From SFTJ01 sp905210415 (GTDB lineage: Bacteria > Bacteroidota > Bacteroidia > Bacteroidales > Muribaculaceae): 64,000 nucleotides of DNA. The notes beneath the pieces are model-generated. The model saw nothing but the letters and a program-made list of their open reading frames with translations. It was not told the origin of the DNA and made no database searches. The position numbers and the translations under genes are program-made. Numbering within the stretch: position 1 is the first letter of the stretch; the number at the start of each line of letters is the position of its first letter. Shown here piece by piece: positions 1 to 9,230 of this stretch. The DNA lies in contig CABSDC010000001.1 in the NCBI GenBank assembly GCA_902476295.1, positions 27,284 through 91,283 on the forward strand. Direction: 5' to 3'.

Positions 1-2
1 CG

Positions 3-266
3 TTTCTCTCAACCTACGCTATGCTTGTGACTGTGAGTGGAGCTATTCTCACATTGTTTGGGATGCCGGTTTTTGATGCAATCTTTGCTTCGCTCTCGGC
101 CATGAGCAATATCGGTTTGGGTTGCGGCGTAACTGGCGTTGACGGTTCGTTCACCACGCTGTGTGATGTGAGCAAGAGTGTGCTGATATTTGACATGCTT
201 GCCGGACGTCTTGAGTTGTTCACAGTGCTGATAATTTTCACTCGCGGATTTTGGAAGAATAATTGA
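3..266 (+). CDS. trkH: TrkH-type potassium uptake membrane subunit, C-terminal end (partial)
   Basis: An open frame enters from the left edge and stops at 266; only the last 87 codons are present. The residues match the end of the TrkH/KtrB superfamily of K+ translocating subunits: a pore-loop and helix region with SNIGLGCGVTG, then the closing segment MLAGRLELFTVLI followed by a Phe-Trp near the end, which is the usual TrkH terminus. In this family the protein sits in the inner membrane and works with a TrkA NAD-binding regulator; trkA is not in the window and may lie upstream. There is a 60-base gap before ftsK, so the two may be separately transcribed. The identification rests on the C-terminal motif only. 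Confidence 0.85.
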   Translation, partial: FLSTYAMLVTVSGAILTLFGMPVFDAIFASLSAMSNIGLGCGVTGVDGSFTTLCDVSKSVLIFDMLAGRLELFTVLIIFTRGFWKNN

Positions 267-301
267 TGATGTTATACGGAGAAAAATAGGTTTTAAGAAG
301 T

Positions 302-317
302 TAATTTTGTATTTTTG
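302..317 (+). promoter_or_regulatory. Overlapping candidate -7 boxes upstream of ftsK
   Basis: Two overlapping matches to the Bacteroidetes -7 consensus TAnnTTTG occur: TAATTTTG at 302-309 and TATTTTTG at 310-317. Neither has a clear TTTG at the -33 distance. The first leaves about a 10-nt leader before the ATG at 327, the second almost none, so the first is more plausible. Confidence 0.35.
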
Positions 318-326
318 TAGGAAACA

Positions 327-2834
327 ATGAGTAACAGAGTGGAAAACGATTCATTTAACCCAGATATAAGAAATGTGCCATTCGGAAGAAATACCAATGG
401 CGATAAAAATGGTGAAAAAGCAAAGTCGAAGGGCGTCGTAGGAAAGATGCAGTCGATGCTGATGTTGCGCCGTACGCGAGTAGCGTTGGGCGTGATAATC
501 GGTTTTTTCGGTGTATACCTGCTGTTGTCGTGTATCTCATTTTTTGTGGCAGGCGCAGGCGATCAAAGCGAGGTAATCAACACAGCCGTTGCCCAGCAAG
601 ACGCGGAAAATATAGGCAATAAAGGCGCAATATTCGGAGCGTATCTTTCACACCTGTTCATCGAGAATGGTGTGGGTTTAGCTGCGTTTATCATTGTGCT
701 ATGGAGTTTTGTTATTGCATTCCGATTGCTCAAAGAGGGACATGTTTTTTTTCTGCAATACACATTCTTGTCATTGCTGAGTGTGTTCTCGTTTTCAATG
801 GTTGCAGGTGCGCTAACGTATAATATGGATCTTGCCTTCTTTAACATAGGCGGAAACATTGGATATTATCTCAATAAACTGCTAATAGATTACACCAGTG
901 TCTATGGCATGATAATGGTGAATATAGTGATAGCGATGATATGGGTGTTTGTGTTTTATAACACTTTATCTGGTATCTACAATTATACTCGCAATGCAAT
1001 TCAAAAATCTCGCCATTTCAGAAGTGCTGGCAAGGAAGAAGATACTGTGGGCGAAGTGCCGTTGTCGGATTTCATGGGCGACTTGAGTGAAAATCGTCGT
1101 CAGCCACAACATGCGGCACCACAACAGGTGGTTGAAAATGAAGCTTTGCACCCTTTTCAGGCTCCGCGTCAGGTGACACCATCGACGCAAGCAACCGCTG
1201 AACCAGCTGGTGTAACTCCTCAGCAAACACAAGAAATTGATCCTATAAAAGTTGAAGAAGCTCCATCAGGCTTCGTGATCAACAAGGCTGATGAGATAGA
1301 AAAGAGCGATTCTCCAGTGGAGGATGTGTATGATCCAACAAAGGAATTGTCGAAATACCGTTTTCCAACCATTGATTTGCTGAAGTCTTATGGCACATCG
1401 CGTGTGAGCATCGATGTGAAAGAGCAAGAAGAGAATAAGGAACTCATCACTCGCACTTTGCTCAACTACGGCATTGAGATTAACAGCATTGTGGTGACCG
1501 TTGGTCCAACAATCACATTGTTTGAAATCGTGCCGAAAGAAGGTACACGCATTCAACGCATCAAGGCCCTTGAAGATGATATTGCCATGAGCCTTGCTGC
1601 CAAGGGCATTCGCATTATTGCCCCAGTGCCAGGCAAAGGTACGGTGGGAATTGAAGTGCCAAACCGTGAGCCACAGATTGTGTCGATGCGCTCGGTGATT
1701 GAGTCGAAAGCCTTCCAAGAGTCGAAAGCTGCGCTCCCGATAGCATTGGGATGTACCGTGTCAAACGAAGTGGTAGTGGCCGACCTCGCCAAGACGCCAC
1801 ACTTGCTTGTGGCAGGTGCTACAGGTCAAGGTAAATCAGTCGGGCTAAATGCGATTATCACATCGCTTCTATATAAGAAGCATCCTGCCGAACTGAAATT
1901 TGTGCTTGTCGACCCAAAGTGTGTGGAATTTAGCCTATATGCACTTCTCGAGCATCACTATTTGGCAAAATTGCCAGAAGAAGACCGTGCAATCATCACC
2001 GATGCCAAGAAGGTGGTGCCTACACTCAATTCGCTTGTGGCAGAGATGGAAGACCGCTACAAACTGCTTGAGAAGGCGCGCGAACGCAATATCAAGGATT
2101 ACAACGCAAGATTTATCAAGCATCAGCTCAATCCTAACAACGGACATAGATATATGCCATATATTGTGCTCGTAATCGACGAGTTCTGCGACTTGATTAT
2201 GCAATCGGGCAAGGAAATCGAAACACCGCTTGTGCGTTTGGCACAAAAAGCCCGTGCAATTGGTATCCATGTGATTTTGGCTACTCAACGCCCTGATGCA
2301 AAGACTATCACTGGCTTGATTAAGGCCAACTTTCCAAGCCGCATAGCATTCCGCGTTTCGCAGATGCAAGATAGCCGTACAATCATTGACTGCTCAGGTG
2401 CGCAACACCTTATCGGTAAGGGCGATATGCTCTTCTCGGCAGATGGTGAGATTGTGCGAGTGCAATGCGCATTTGTTGATACTCCTGAGGTTAATACTAT
2501 CTGTGAATACGTGGCTTCGCAGATTGGCTATAGTGAGGCGTATCGTTTGCCTGAACCAATCAACACCGATTCAGACGATGGCGAAATGGGCGAGGGTGGC
2601 AGCCGAAGTAACTTTGAACGCGACTCATTGTTCGAGGAAGCGCTTGAATTTATTGCAGCAAGCGATTATGCGTCTACATCATCGCTGCAACGCAGATTTG
2701 GCATCGGATATAACCGAGCAGGCAGAATTATGGACCAGATGGAGGCCGCAGGCATTGTGGGTACGTCGCAAGGCGGCAAGCCTCGCAAGGTGCTGATGAC
2801 ACCATCGGAGATAGATATGGTCTTAGGTAAATAA
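327..2834 (+). CDS. ftsK: DNA translocase FtsK
   Basis: 835-residue FtsK/SpoIIIE translocase that moves chromosome termini through the closing septum and activates XerCD at dif. Residues about 50-220 hold several hydrophobic membrane segments. A low-complexity Pro/Gln/Glu linker follows (about 220-340). The motor domain carries the Walker A GATGQGKS at residues 497-504 and the Walker B acidic pair D618-E619 in VLVIDEF. The C-terminal winged-helix gamma domain, which reads KOPS sequences, is visible at about 770-830 (LQRRFGIGYNRAGRIMDQME). The linker is short, as is usual outside the Proteobacteria. The start at 327 follows candidate -7 boxes. The gene begins a tightly spaced plus-strand run of eight genes; a LolA-like gene follows after 17 bases, an arrangement common in Bacteroidales. 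Confidence 0.97.
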   Translation: MSNRVENDSFNPDIRNVPFGRNTNGDKNGEKAKSKGVVGKMQSMLMLRRTRVALGVIIGFFGVYLLLSCISFFVAGAGDQSEVINTAVAQQDAENIGNKGAIFGAYLSHLFIENGVGLAAFIIVLWSFVIAFRLLKEGHVFFLQYTFLSLLSVFSFSMVAGALTYNMDLAFFNIGGNIGYYLNKLLIDYTSVYGMIMVNIVIAMIWVFVFYNTLSGIYNYTRNAIQKSRHFRSAGKEEDTVGEVPLSDFMGDLSENRRQPQHAAPQQVVENEALHPFQAPRQVTPSTQATAEPAGVTPQQTQEIDPIKVEEAPSGFVINKADEIEKSDSPVEDVYDPTKELSKYRFPTIDLLKSYGTSRVSIDVKEQEENKELITRTLLNYGIEINSIVVTVGPTITLFEIVPKEGTRIQRIKALEDDIAMSLAAKGIRIIAPVPGKGTVGIEVPNREPQIVSMRSVIESKAFQESKAALPIALGCTVSNEVVVADLAKTPHLLVAGATGQGKSVGLNAIITSLLYKKHPAELKFVLVDPKCVEFSLYALLEHHYLAKLPEEDRAIITDAKKVVPTLNSLVAEMEDRYKLLEKARERNIKDYNARFIKHQLNPNNGHRYMPYIVLVIDEFCDLIMQSGKEIETPLVRLAQKARAIGIHVILATQRPDAKTITGLIKANFPSRIAFRVSQMQDSRTIIDCSGAQHLIGKGDMLFSADGEIVRVQCAFVDTPEVNTICEYVASQIGYSEAYRLPEPINTDSDDGEMGEGGSRSNFERDSLFEEALEFIAASDYASTSSLQRRFGIGYNRAGRIMDQMEAAGIVGTSQGGKPRKVLMTPSEIDMVLGK

Positions 2835-2851
2835 AAAAGGAGGATGACGTT

Positions 2852-3463
2852 ATGATAAGAATAGTGATACTATGGTTTTTGTCGATGTTTGCATTCATTG
2901 GCGTGTCGGCGCAGAATGCAGAGAACGTTCTCAATCGCGCCATTGCTACATACAATAGTGCAAAGGGCGTGAGTGCCGATTTCTCTGTGAGTTCGTCGCA
3001 GGGAGTCTCAAGTGGAAAGATTGAGATGTCTGGCAACAAGTTCAGAATACTGTCAGCCGACGTGAAATGTTGGTTTGATGGCAAAACGCAATGGTCGTAT
3101 TCCACAGCCACTGGCGAAGTGAATATCACAACTCCAACCGTGGAGGATATGCAGATGAGCAATCCTTACGTTGCTTTGTCGTCGATGAAGAAATCGTGCT
3201 ATGTGTATAAGGCATACACGCAAGTGCCAGGATATTACACATTGAAGCTTGTTCCGAAGTTGAAGTCGAATGAGATAAAGCAGATATTGCTATATGTCAC
3301 AAACGGCAGTTACAACATCAGCAAAGCATACTTTGAAATGAAAAGCGGCGCAACTTACACCACTAAGATTAGCAACTATAAGGTGGTTTCACTTGGTGAG
3401 TCTACATTCCGATTCAACAAAAAGGATGTGCCTGCCGACGCAGAGATAATTGATTTAAGATAA
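2852..3463 (+). CDS. lolA: LolA-like periplasmic lipoprotein carrier protein
   Basis: 203 residues. The first about 20 residues form a signal peptide ending near GVSA-QNA. The rest has the layout of LolA-like proteins: an N-terminal helix (ENVLNRAIATYNSAKG), then beta-strands including the stretch KFRILSADVKCWFDGKTQWS, which corresponds to the region with a Trp/Asp-Gly-Lys turn in LolA. LolA family members carry lipoproteins from the LolCDE transporter to the outer membrane. A good Shine-Dalgarno sequence AAGGAGG at 2838-2844 supports this start. Placement right behind ftsK is conserved in many Bacteroidetes. It could be a LolA-like paralogue with another lipid cargo; the fold assignment is firmer than the exact role. 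Confidence 0.8.
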   Translation: MIRIVILWFLSMFAFIGVSAQNAENVLNRAIATYNSAKGVSADFSVSSSQGVSSGKIEMSGNKFRILSADVKCWFDGKTQWSYSTATGEVNITTPTVEDMQMSNPYVALSSMKKSCYVYKAYTQVPGYYTLKLVPKLKSNEIKQILLYVTNGSYNISKAYFEMKSGATYTTKISNYKVVSLGESTFRFNKKDVPADAEIIDLR

Positions 3464-3486
3464 TAATATAATAATAGACATAAGAT

Positions 3487-4428
3487 ATGGAAAAAACGAA
3501 GTGTTTGATAATTGGTTCTGGCCCTGCAGGCTACACGGCAGCAATTTATGCTTCGCGTGCCAATATTGATAATGTGCTACTTGAAGGCATACAGCCAGGT
3601 GGCCAACTCACAGTGACTACAGAAATTGAGAATTTTCCAGGATTCCCCGACGGCATCGACGGTTTTGGGTTGATGGAGAATATGAAGGCACAAGCCATAA
3701 AATTCGGTTCGCGAGTTCGTGAGGGCGAGATTACGTCTATTGACTTGTCGAAGTCGCCATTTGTCGCAGAAGTTGACGGCGATAAGGAAATTGAAGCGCA
3801 AACAGTGATTATTGCTACAGGCGCGTCGGCAAAATATCTTGGCCTTGCCGATGAAAAGAAATATGCCGGACAAGGAGTGTCGGCGTGTGCCACATGCGAT
3901 GGATTTTTCTATCGCAACAAGGTGGTGGCAGTAGTAGGCGGCGGCGACACCGCATGCGAGGAAGCAAGCTATCTGAGCAACATCGCTAAGAAGGTGTATA
4001 TGATTGTGCGTAAGGACTATTTGCGTGCATCTCAGATTATGCAGAAGCGTGTTGAAGAAAAAGAAAATATTGAGATATTGTTTAATTGCAATACCCTAGG
4101 CTTATTTGGCGAAAACGGAGTGGAAGGCGCACACCTTGTGAAATTTAAGGGTACTGATAAGGAAGAAACGCTCGACATTGATATTGATGGATTCTTCCTT
4201 GCAATCGGTCATAAGCCAAACACCGACTTCCTTGGTGGTCAAATCGACTTGGATGCACATGGCTACATAGATGTGAAGGGTAAGAGCACAGCCACAAATG
4301 TGCCAGGCGTGTTTGCTGCAGGCGATGTGGCAGATCCTACTTATCGCCAAGCCGTGTCGGCAGCCGGAATGGGATGCCATGCAGCACTTGACGTGCAAGC
4401 TTATTTAGTGGAAAAAGGAGAATTGTGA
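3487..4428 (+). CDS. trxB: Thioredoxin-disulfide reductase
   Basis: 313-residue low-molecular-weight thioredoxin reductase (FAD- and NADPH-dependent), which reduces cytosolic thioredoxin. Visible motifs: the FAD-binding GSGPAG at residues 10-15, the redox-active C134-A-T-C137 pair, the NADPH-binding VVGGGDTACEEA around 155, and the second FAD contact VFAAGDVAD near 275. The length and spacing match the bacterial family closely. It overlaps the following tsaC start by one base (TGATG), which suggests translational coupling. Confidence 0.97.
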   Translation: MEKTKCLIIGSGPAGYTAAIYASRANIDNVLLEGIQPGGQLTVTTEIENFPGFPDGIDGFGLMENMKAQAIKFGSRVREGEITSIDLSKSPFVAEVDGDKEIEAQTVIIATGASAKYLGLADEKKYAGQGVSACATCDGFFYRNKVVAVVGGGDTACEEASYLSNIAKKVYMIVRKDYLRASQIMQKRVEEKENIEILFNCNTLGLFGENGVEGAHLVKFKGTDKEETLDIDIDGFFLAIGHKPNTDFLGGQIDLDAHGYIDVKGKSTATNVPGVFAAGDVADPTYRQAVSAAGMGCHAALDVQAYLVEKGEL

Positions 4429-4994
4429 TGCAAATCGACGATGATATAAAAAAGTGTATCGAGGTGCTCAATAAGGGTGGCTTGATATTGTATCCAACCG
4501 ATACGATTTGGGGTATTGGGTGTGATGCCACAAACGAGGAGGCTGTGAAGCGAGTGTATGACTTGAAACGTCGTGCCGACAACAAGGCTATGCTTGTGCT
4601 TCTTGACTCGGCAGATCATCTCGACCATTATGTGGTGGATGTGCCTGAAATGGCTTATGAATTGATAGATGTGGCAGTGGAACCGCTCACTATCATCTAT
4701 GATGGCGCATATAATCTGGCAAAGAATCTACTTGGCGATGATGATAGCGTGGGTATACGCATCTCGCACGAGCGATTCTCTCAGACTCTCTGCGCAAGAT
4801 TCCGCAAACCGATAGTGTCGACTTCGGCAAACATCAGCGGCCATCGCTCGGCGCCAACGTTTGCAGAAATAGAAGATGAAATCAAGCAAGGTGTGGATTA
4901 TGTGGTGAAATATCGCCAGGATGATAATGCTCCTCATAAGTCATCTAATATACTGAAACTTGGTTGCGACGGCACATTTAAGATTATAAGATAA
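4428..4994 (+). CDS. tsaC: L-threonylcarbamoyladenylate synthase (YrdC/Sua5 domain)
   Basis: 188 residues from the ATG at 4428. The enzyme makes threonylcarbamoyl-AMP from Thr, bicarbonate and ATP, the first step of tRNA t6A modification. The YrdC-fold motifs are present: TDTIWGIGCDA near residue 25, KRRADNKAMLVLL near 50, and STSANISG near 135. It is the short TsaC form without the Sua5 C-terminal domain. A GTG at 4425 is in frame, but the ATG at 4428 overlaps the trxB stop in TGATG and lies seven bases after AAGGAG (4415-4420), so I use 4428. Confidence 0.93.
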   Translation: MQIDDDIKKCIEVLNKGGLILYPTDTIWGIGCDATNEEAVKRVYDLKRRADNKAMLVLLDSADHLDHYVVDVPEMAYELIDVAVEPLTIIYDGAYNLAKNLLGDDDSVGIRISHERFSQTLCARFRKPIVSTSANISGHRSAPTFAEIEDEIKQGVDYVVKYRQDDNAPHKSSNILKLGCDGTFKIIR

Positions 4995-5003
4995 TAACGG
5001 CGA

Positions 5004-6422
5004 GTGATAAGTGAAGGACTTCAACGGGCTAAGTATGTAATTGGCGATTTTTTGTCGTCGACATTGGCTTGGTGGGTCTATACATTCCTTAGATATGCAC
5101 TCAATCGCGATTTGATGCTATCGCAAGGTCACCATAGTTTTCACCAGTTTATCTCTACGCCAGCGGTAACAACGGGGTTGTTCTTTTTCCCGATGGTGAT
5201 GATGCTTGTGTATACGCTGTCGGGTTATTACAATGAGGTTTTCCGAAAATCGCGATTGCAAGAGTTTTTCGTAACCATAAGCAGCGCGCTGGTTAATTCG
5301 CTCATAATATTCCTTGTGGCGTTGGTCAACGATATGGCAAACGATAGGGCGTATAACTATGAGATGATACTTCTGCTGGTGATGCTTCTGTTTGTGATGG
5401 TGTATGGTGTTCGCTATCTAATCACATCGCACGCCTCGCGCCGAATAAAGAATCGCGATTGGCAGTTTAATACCCTTGTGATTGGTTCGGGCATTGAGGC
5501 CCGACGCTTGGGCAACAAGTTGAACACGTCGAAGGAGAGCATTGGCAACAGGGTGGTTGGCTATGTTGAAATAGCCGGTGATTCTGAGAAATATAAGGAC
5601 TCTTATCGTATGGAGGATATCGAGGAGGTCTGTAAGCGCCTTGATGTGAAGGAATTGATTGTGTCGCTTAATGGCAGTGACACTCGCACCGCCCTCGACA
5701 CCATTAATTGCTTATTCAAACTCAATCTGCCGATAAAAGTCAATCCAACGATGGCCGATATTGTGCTTTCGAGAGTGAAATTGCAGCAGTTTATCGGTGA
5801 GCCGCTTGTGGATATGACAGGTAGCGACATGAGCGATTGCACGCGCAGTATGAAGCGCTTCTACGATATCGTGGTGTCGGCACTTCTGCTAGTGCTTTTG
5901 GCTCCGTTTTATGTTATCGTTGCGATACTGATTAAGCTCGATTCTCCTGGTCCTGTGATATTTAAACAACGTCGCGTAGGGCTTCATAATAAGCCTTTTA
6001 TGATATATAAGTTCAGAAGTATGAGGGTGGATGCGGAGGCTGACGGAAAGCCTCGATTGTCGTCGGATGATGATGATCGTATCACAAAGGTGGGTCGTTG
6101 GATGCGCAAATACCGCATTGATGAGACTTTGCAATTTCTGAATGTGCTTAAAGGCGAAATGTCGCTTGTAGGCCCACGCCCTGAGAGGGAATACTATTTG
6201 GAACAGATGATGGAGCGAGTGCCGTATTGTGCATTGCTGCACAAGGTGCGACCAGGAGTGACATCGCTCGGAATGGTGAAATATGGCTATGCGAAGAATG
6301 TTGATGAAATGATAGAGCGATTGAAGTATGACTTGCTTTATCTGGAGAACATATCCATAGCAAACGATATGAAGATTTTGATTTACACGGTGAAAACTGT
6401 AATTAACGGAAGAGGTATATAA
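5004..6422 (+). CDS. Polyprenyl-phosphate sugar phosphotransferase (WcaJ/CpsE-type)
   Basis: 472 residues with a GTG start. Residues about 1-135 contain hydrophobic segments of the membrane part; residues about 150-265 form a CoA-binding-like (Rossmann) region; residues 284-472 are a bacterial sugar transferase domain, with the helix-hairpin segment KRFYDIVVSALLLVL, then FKQRRVGLHNKPF, YKFRSM and the GEMSLVGPRPE motif of polyprenyl-phosphate hexose-1-phosphate transferases. Such enzymes attach the first sugar-phosphate to undecaprenyl phosphate to start capsule, exopolysaccharide or O-glycan assembly. No other polysaccharide genes adjoin it except the two glycosyltransferases at 9231-11853, so it may initiate a general rather than a locus-specific glycan. 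Its stop abuts the next start with no gap. Confidence 0.9.
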   Translation: MISEGLQRAKYVIGDFLSSTLAWWVYTFLRYALNRDLMLSQGHHSFHQFISTPAVTTGLFFFPMVMMLVYTLSGYYNEVFRKSRLQEFFVTISSALVNSLIIFLVALVNDMANDRAYNYEMILLLVMLLFVMVYGVRYLITSHASRRIKNRDWQFNTLVIGSGIEARRLGNKLNTSKESIGNRVVGYVEIAGDSEKYKDSYRMEDIEEVCKRLDVKELIVSLNGSDTRTALDTINCLFKLNLPIKVNPTMADIVLSRVKLQQFIGEPLVDMTGSDMSDCTRSMKRFYDIVVSALLLVLLAPFYVIVAILIKLDSPGPVIFKQRRVGLHNKPFMIYKFRSMRVDAEADGKPRLSSDDDDRITKVGRWMRKYRIDETLQFLNVLKGEMSLVGPRPEREYYLEQMMERVPYCALLHKVRPGVTSLGMVKYGYAKNVDEMIERLKYDLLYLENISIANDMKILIYTVKTVINGRGI

Positions 6423-8240
6423 ATGAAGTTGTATAGTAAGATTAAAGATAATAAGTCGGGTGAAGACGGATTGATGATGCGATTTCTGCAATGGCGAGAA
6501 GCGCATATCTCCGAAGCGCAGTGTGTGGTGATATTGGCAGTACTCACGGGTGTTGCTTCTGGTCTTGCTGCAGTGTTGCTGAAGACTCTTATTGGTTCTA
6601 TCTCATCGATGCTGATGTCGCACCTCTCTATTTCGCAAGACAACTATATCTACTTGATTACCCCAATCTTGGGTATATTCATCGTGGGAATATATGTACG
6701 ATATGTGGTGAAGGACAATATCTCGCACGGTGTCACTCAGGTGCTATATGCTATTTCGCAGAAGAAAAGCCGATTGAAATTTCATAATATGTACACGTCG
6801 TTGGTGGCCAGTAGCATCACCATCGGTTTTGGTGGATCGGTAGGAGCCGAGGGCCCAATAGTGTATACTGGTGCAGCAATCGGGTCGAATCTTGGTGGAA
6901 TGCTTCGCTTGTCGCCACGAACACTGATGGTGCTTGTGGGCTGTGGAGCGGCTGCAGGTATAGCCGGTATCTTCAAGGCGCCTATTGCAGGTGTGTTATT
7001 CACCGTTGAGGTGTTGATGCTCGACCTAACCGCTTCGTCGGTGATGCCGCTGATATTGGCAGCAGTGGCAGGTGCCACGGTGTCGTATGTCTATACAGGC
7101 TATAATCTGGAATTCTTCTTCTCGCAGAGCGAGCGATTCTATACATCTGGCATTCCGTATGTGATATTGCTTGGATTGTTCTGCGGACTTGTGTCGTTGT
7201 ATTTCACCAGTTCCATGGGTTTGATGGAGAAGATGTTCAGCAAGTTTAAGAGCCCTTGGGTGAAATTTGCTGTCGGTTCGGTGATATTGAGTTTGCTCAT
7301 CTACCTGTTGCCTCCACTCTACGGTGAAGGCTATGAGCCAATAAATATGCTTCTTAACGGTAATGTATCAGAAATTTTTGATAATAGTGCATTCTATAGC
7401 CACCGTAATGATGTGGTGTATATCTGTATATTCATCGGAATGATTATCATTGCCAAAGTGTTTGCCACAAGTGCCACAAATGGTGGTGGCGGTGTGGGTG
7501 GTACGTTTGCACCGTCGCTTTATGTTGGCTGTATGTCGGGCTTCTTCTTCGCTTATTTGATGAATCATATAGGATTTGTTGATGTGTCGTTGTCTACAAA
7601 GAATTTTGCCCTTGCAGGTATGGCAGGTGTGATGAGCGGTGTAATGCATGCTCCGCTGATGGCAATCTTCTTGACCGCCGAGATGACTGGCGGCTATGAA
7701 CTGTTTTTGCCACTGCTGATAGTTTCGGCAATCTCTTATGGCACAGTGCGTATATTCTCGCAATATAGCATCTACACCAAGCGTCTTGCTAAGCGCGGAG
7801 AGTTGCTCACGCATGAAAAGGATAAGTCAGTACTCACTTTGTTGAAAATAGACAATGTGATAGAGACCGATTTTATGACGGTGCATCCCGATATGGACCT
7901 GAAGCAGATGGTGCAAGTGATCTCGCAATCGCATCGCAACCTGTTTCCTGTGACAGACTCTGAAGGTAATTTGAAAGGTGTGGTGTTGCTCGACGATATA
8001 AGGAATATAATGTTCCGCACCGACTTGTATAAGAAGATGAAGGTGAGCAAGTTTATGTCGATGCCACCTGCAAAGATTGAGATAGGAATGCCTATGGAGA
8101 AGGTGATGAAGACATTCGACGACACTAATGCTTGGAACTTGCCAGTGGTGGATGAAAGTGGCAAGTATGTGGGCTTTGTGTCGAAATCAAAGATATTTAA
8201 TTCATATAGAAGTGTGTTGAAGCACTTCACTGACGATTGA
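6423..8240 (+). CDS. CLC-family chloride transporter or channel with C-terminal CBS pair
   Basis: 605-residue voltage-gated-chloride-channel-type membrane protein. The anion-selectivity motif GSVGAEGP is at about 138-145, with the gating glutamate at E143. A second motif, APIAGVLFTVEVLMLD, spans about 186-201. Two CBS domains occupy about 478-600 (SHRNLFPVTDSEGNLKGVV and AWNLPVVDESGKYVGFVS) and probably bind adenine nucleotides. In E. coli ClC-ec1 the equivalent of the second motif ends in two glutamates, the latter being the internal proton glutamate; here that second position is V197, as in channel-type CLCs. Antiporter or channel behaviour is therefore open. The gene abuts the sugar transferase upstream and fmt follows after six bases. 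Confidence 0.92.
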   Translation: MKLYSKIKDNKSGEDGLMMRFLQWREAHISEAQCVVILAVLTGVASGLAAVLLKTLIGSISSMLMSHLSISQDNYIYLITPILGIFIVGIYVRYVVKDNISHGVTQVLYAISQKKSRLKFHNMYTSLVASSITIGFGGSVGAEGPIVYTGAAIGSNLGGMLRLSPRTLMVLVGCGAAAGIAGIFKAPIAGVLFTVEVLMLDLTASSVMPLILAAVAGATVSYVYTGYNLEFFFSQSERFYTSGIPYVILLGLFCGLVSLYFTSSMGLMEKMFSKFKSPWVKFAVGSVILSLLIYLLPPLYGEGYEPINMLLNGNVSEIFDNSAFYSHRNDVVYICIFIGMIIIAKVFATSATNGGGGVGGTFAPSLYVGCMSGFFFAYLMNHIGFVDVSLSTKNFALAGMAGVMSGVMHAPLMAIFLTAEMTGGYELFLPLLIVSAISYGTVRIFSQYSIYTKRLAKRGELLTHEKDKSVLTLLKIDNVIETDFMTVHPDMDLKQMVQVISQSHRNLFPVTDSEGNLKGVVLLDDIRNIMFRTDLYKKMKVSKFMSMPPAKIEIGMPMEKVMKTFDDTNAWNLPVVDESGKYVGFVSKSKIFNSYRSVLKHFTDD

Positions 8241-8246
8241 GAAAGT

Positions 8247-9224
8247 ATGGAAAAGAAAGATTTAAGGATAGTGTTTCTGGGTACACCAGATTTTGCAGTA
8301 GAAAGTTTGAGCCGCTTGGTAGAAGGCGGATATAATATTGTTGGAGTGGTGACTATGCCAGATAAGATTGCTGGTAGAGGCCACAAAATGTTTCAAAGCC
8401 CTGTTAAGGAATATGCGGTGGCTCACGGCCTGAAGCTGCTTCAACCGGTCAACCTAAAGGACGAATCGTTTGTGGAAGAGCTGCGCTCTTTGAAGGCTGA
8501 TTTGCAGATAGTGATTGCATTCAGAATGCTTCCCGAAGTGGTGTGGAATATGCCGCCGATGGGCACATTCAATCTGCACGCGTCGTTGTTGCCTAAATAT
8601 CGTGGTGCGGCACCAATCAATTGGGCTGTGATGAATGGCGATAAGGAAACTGGTGTAACCACATTCTTCCTGAAGCATGAGATTGACACAGGTGATATAA
8701 TCCAACAGCGCAAGATAGAAATCTCTCGCACTGACAATGTTGGCGACATTCACGATCGCTTGATGATGCTCGGTGCGGATATGGTGATAGAGACTGTTGA
8801 GGCGATACTCCATGGCAGTGTTAAGCCTATTTCGCAAGATGAATTGTGCAATCAGGGCATTGAGGCTACTCCAGCGCCAAAAATCTTTAAGGACACTTGC
8901 CTTGTAGACTGGAACAAGCCAGCAGAACAGGTGTATAACCACATTCGCGGTTTGTCGCCATATCCAGCTGCGTGGACCGTGATTACCGATGGCACAAACT
9001 TGTATAGTTTCAAGATATTCCAGACAAGCGAACCGATAAATGATGTGAAGCTTAATCCTGGTGAATTGCGCTTCGATAGCAAACATCTGATGATTGGTTG
9101 TGCCGACGGAGCACTTGAGGTGCTGTTGATGCAGTTGTCGGGAAAGAAGCGTATGGCGCCATCCGACTTTATGCGCGGTTTCAACCTCGCAGGTTATTCT
9201 TGTAAAAACGAAACCTCAGAATAA
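8247..9224 (+). CDS. fmt: Methionyl-tRNA formyltransferase
   Basis: 325 residues, normal length. It formylates initiator Met-tRNA using 10-formyl-tetrahydrofolate. The N-terminal formyltransferase fold opens with FLGTPDFAVESL; the catalytic region reads NLHASLLPKYRGAAPINWA, followed by the essential Asp in EIDTGDI. The C-terminal OB-like domain contains VYNHIRGLSPYPAAW. The usual partner def is not adjacent; here fmt sits between the CLC gene (six-base gap) and a glycosyltransferase (six-base gap), which points to one transcript. Confidence 0.96.
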   Translation: MEKKDLRIVFLGTPDFAVESLSRLVEGGYNIVGVVTMPDKIAGRGHKMFQSPVKEYAVAHGLKLLQPVNLKDESFVEELRSLKADLQIVIAFRMLPEVVWNMPPMGTFNLHASLLPKYRGAAPINWAVMNGDKETGVTTFFLKHEIDTGDIIQQRKIEISRTDNVGDIHDRLMMLGADMVIETVEAILHGSVKPISQDELCNQGIEATPAPKIFKDTCLVDWNKPAEQVYNHIRGLSPYPAAWTVITDGTNLYSFKIFQTSEPINDVKLNPGELRFDSKHLMIGCADGALEVLLMQLSGKKRMAPSDFMRGFNLAGYSCKNETSE

Positions 9225-9230
9225 AAACGT

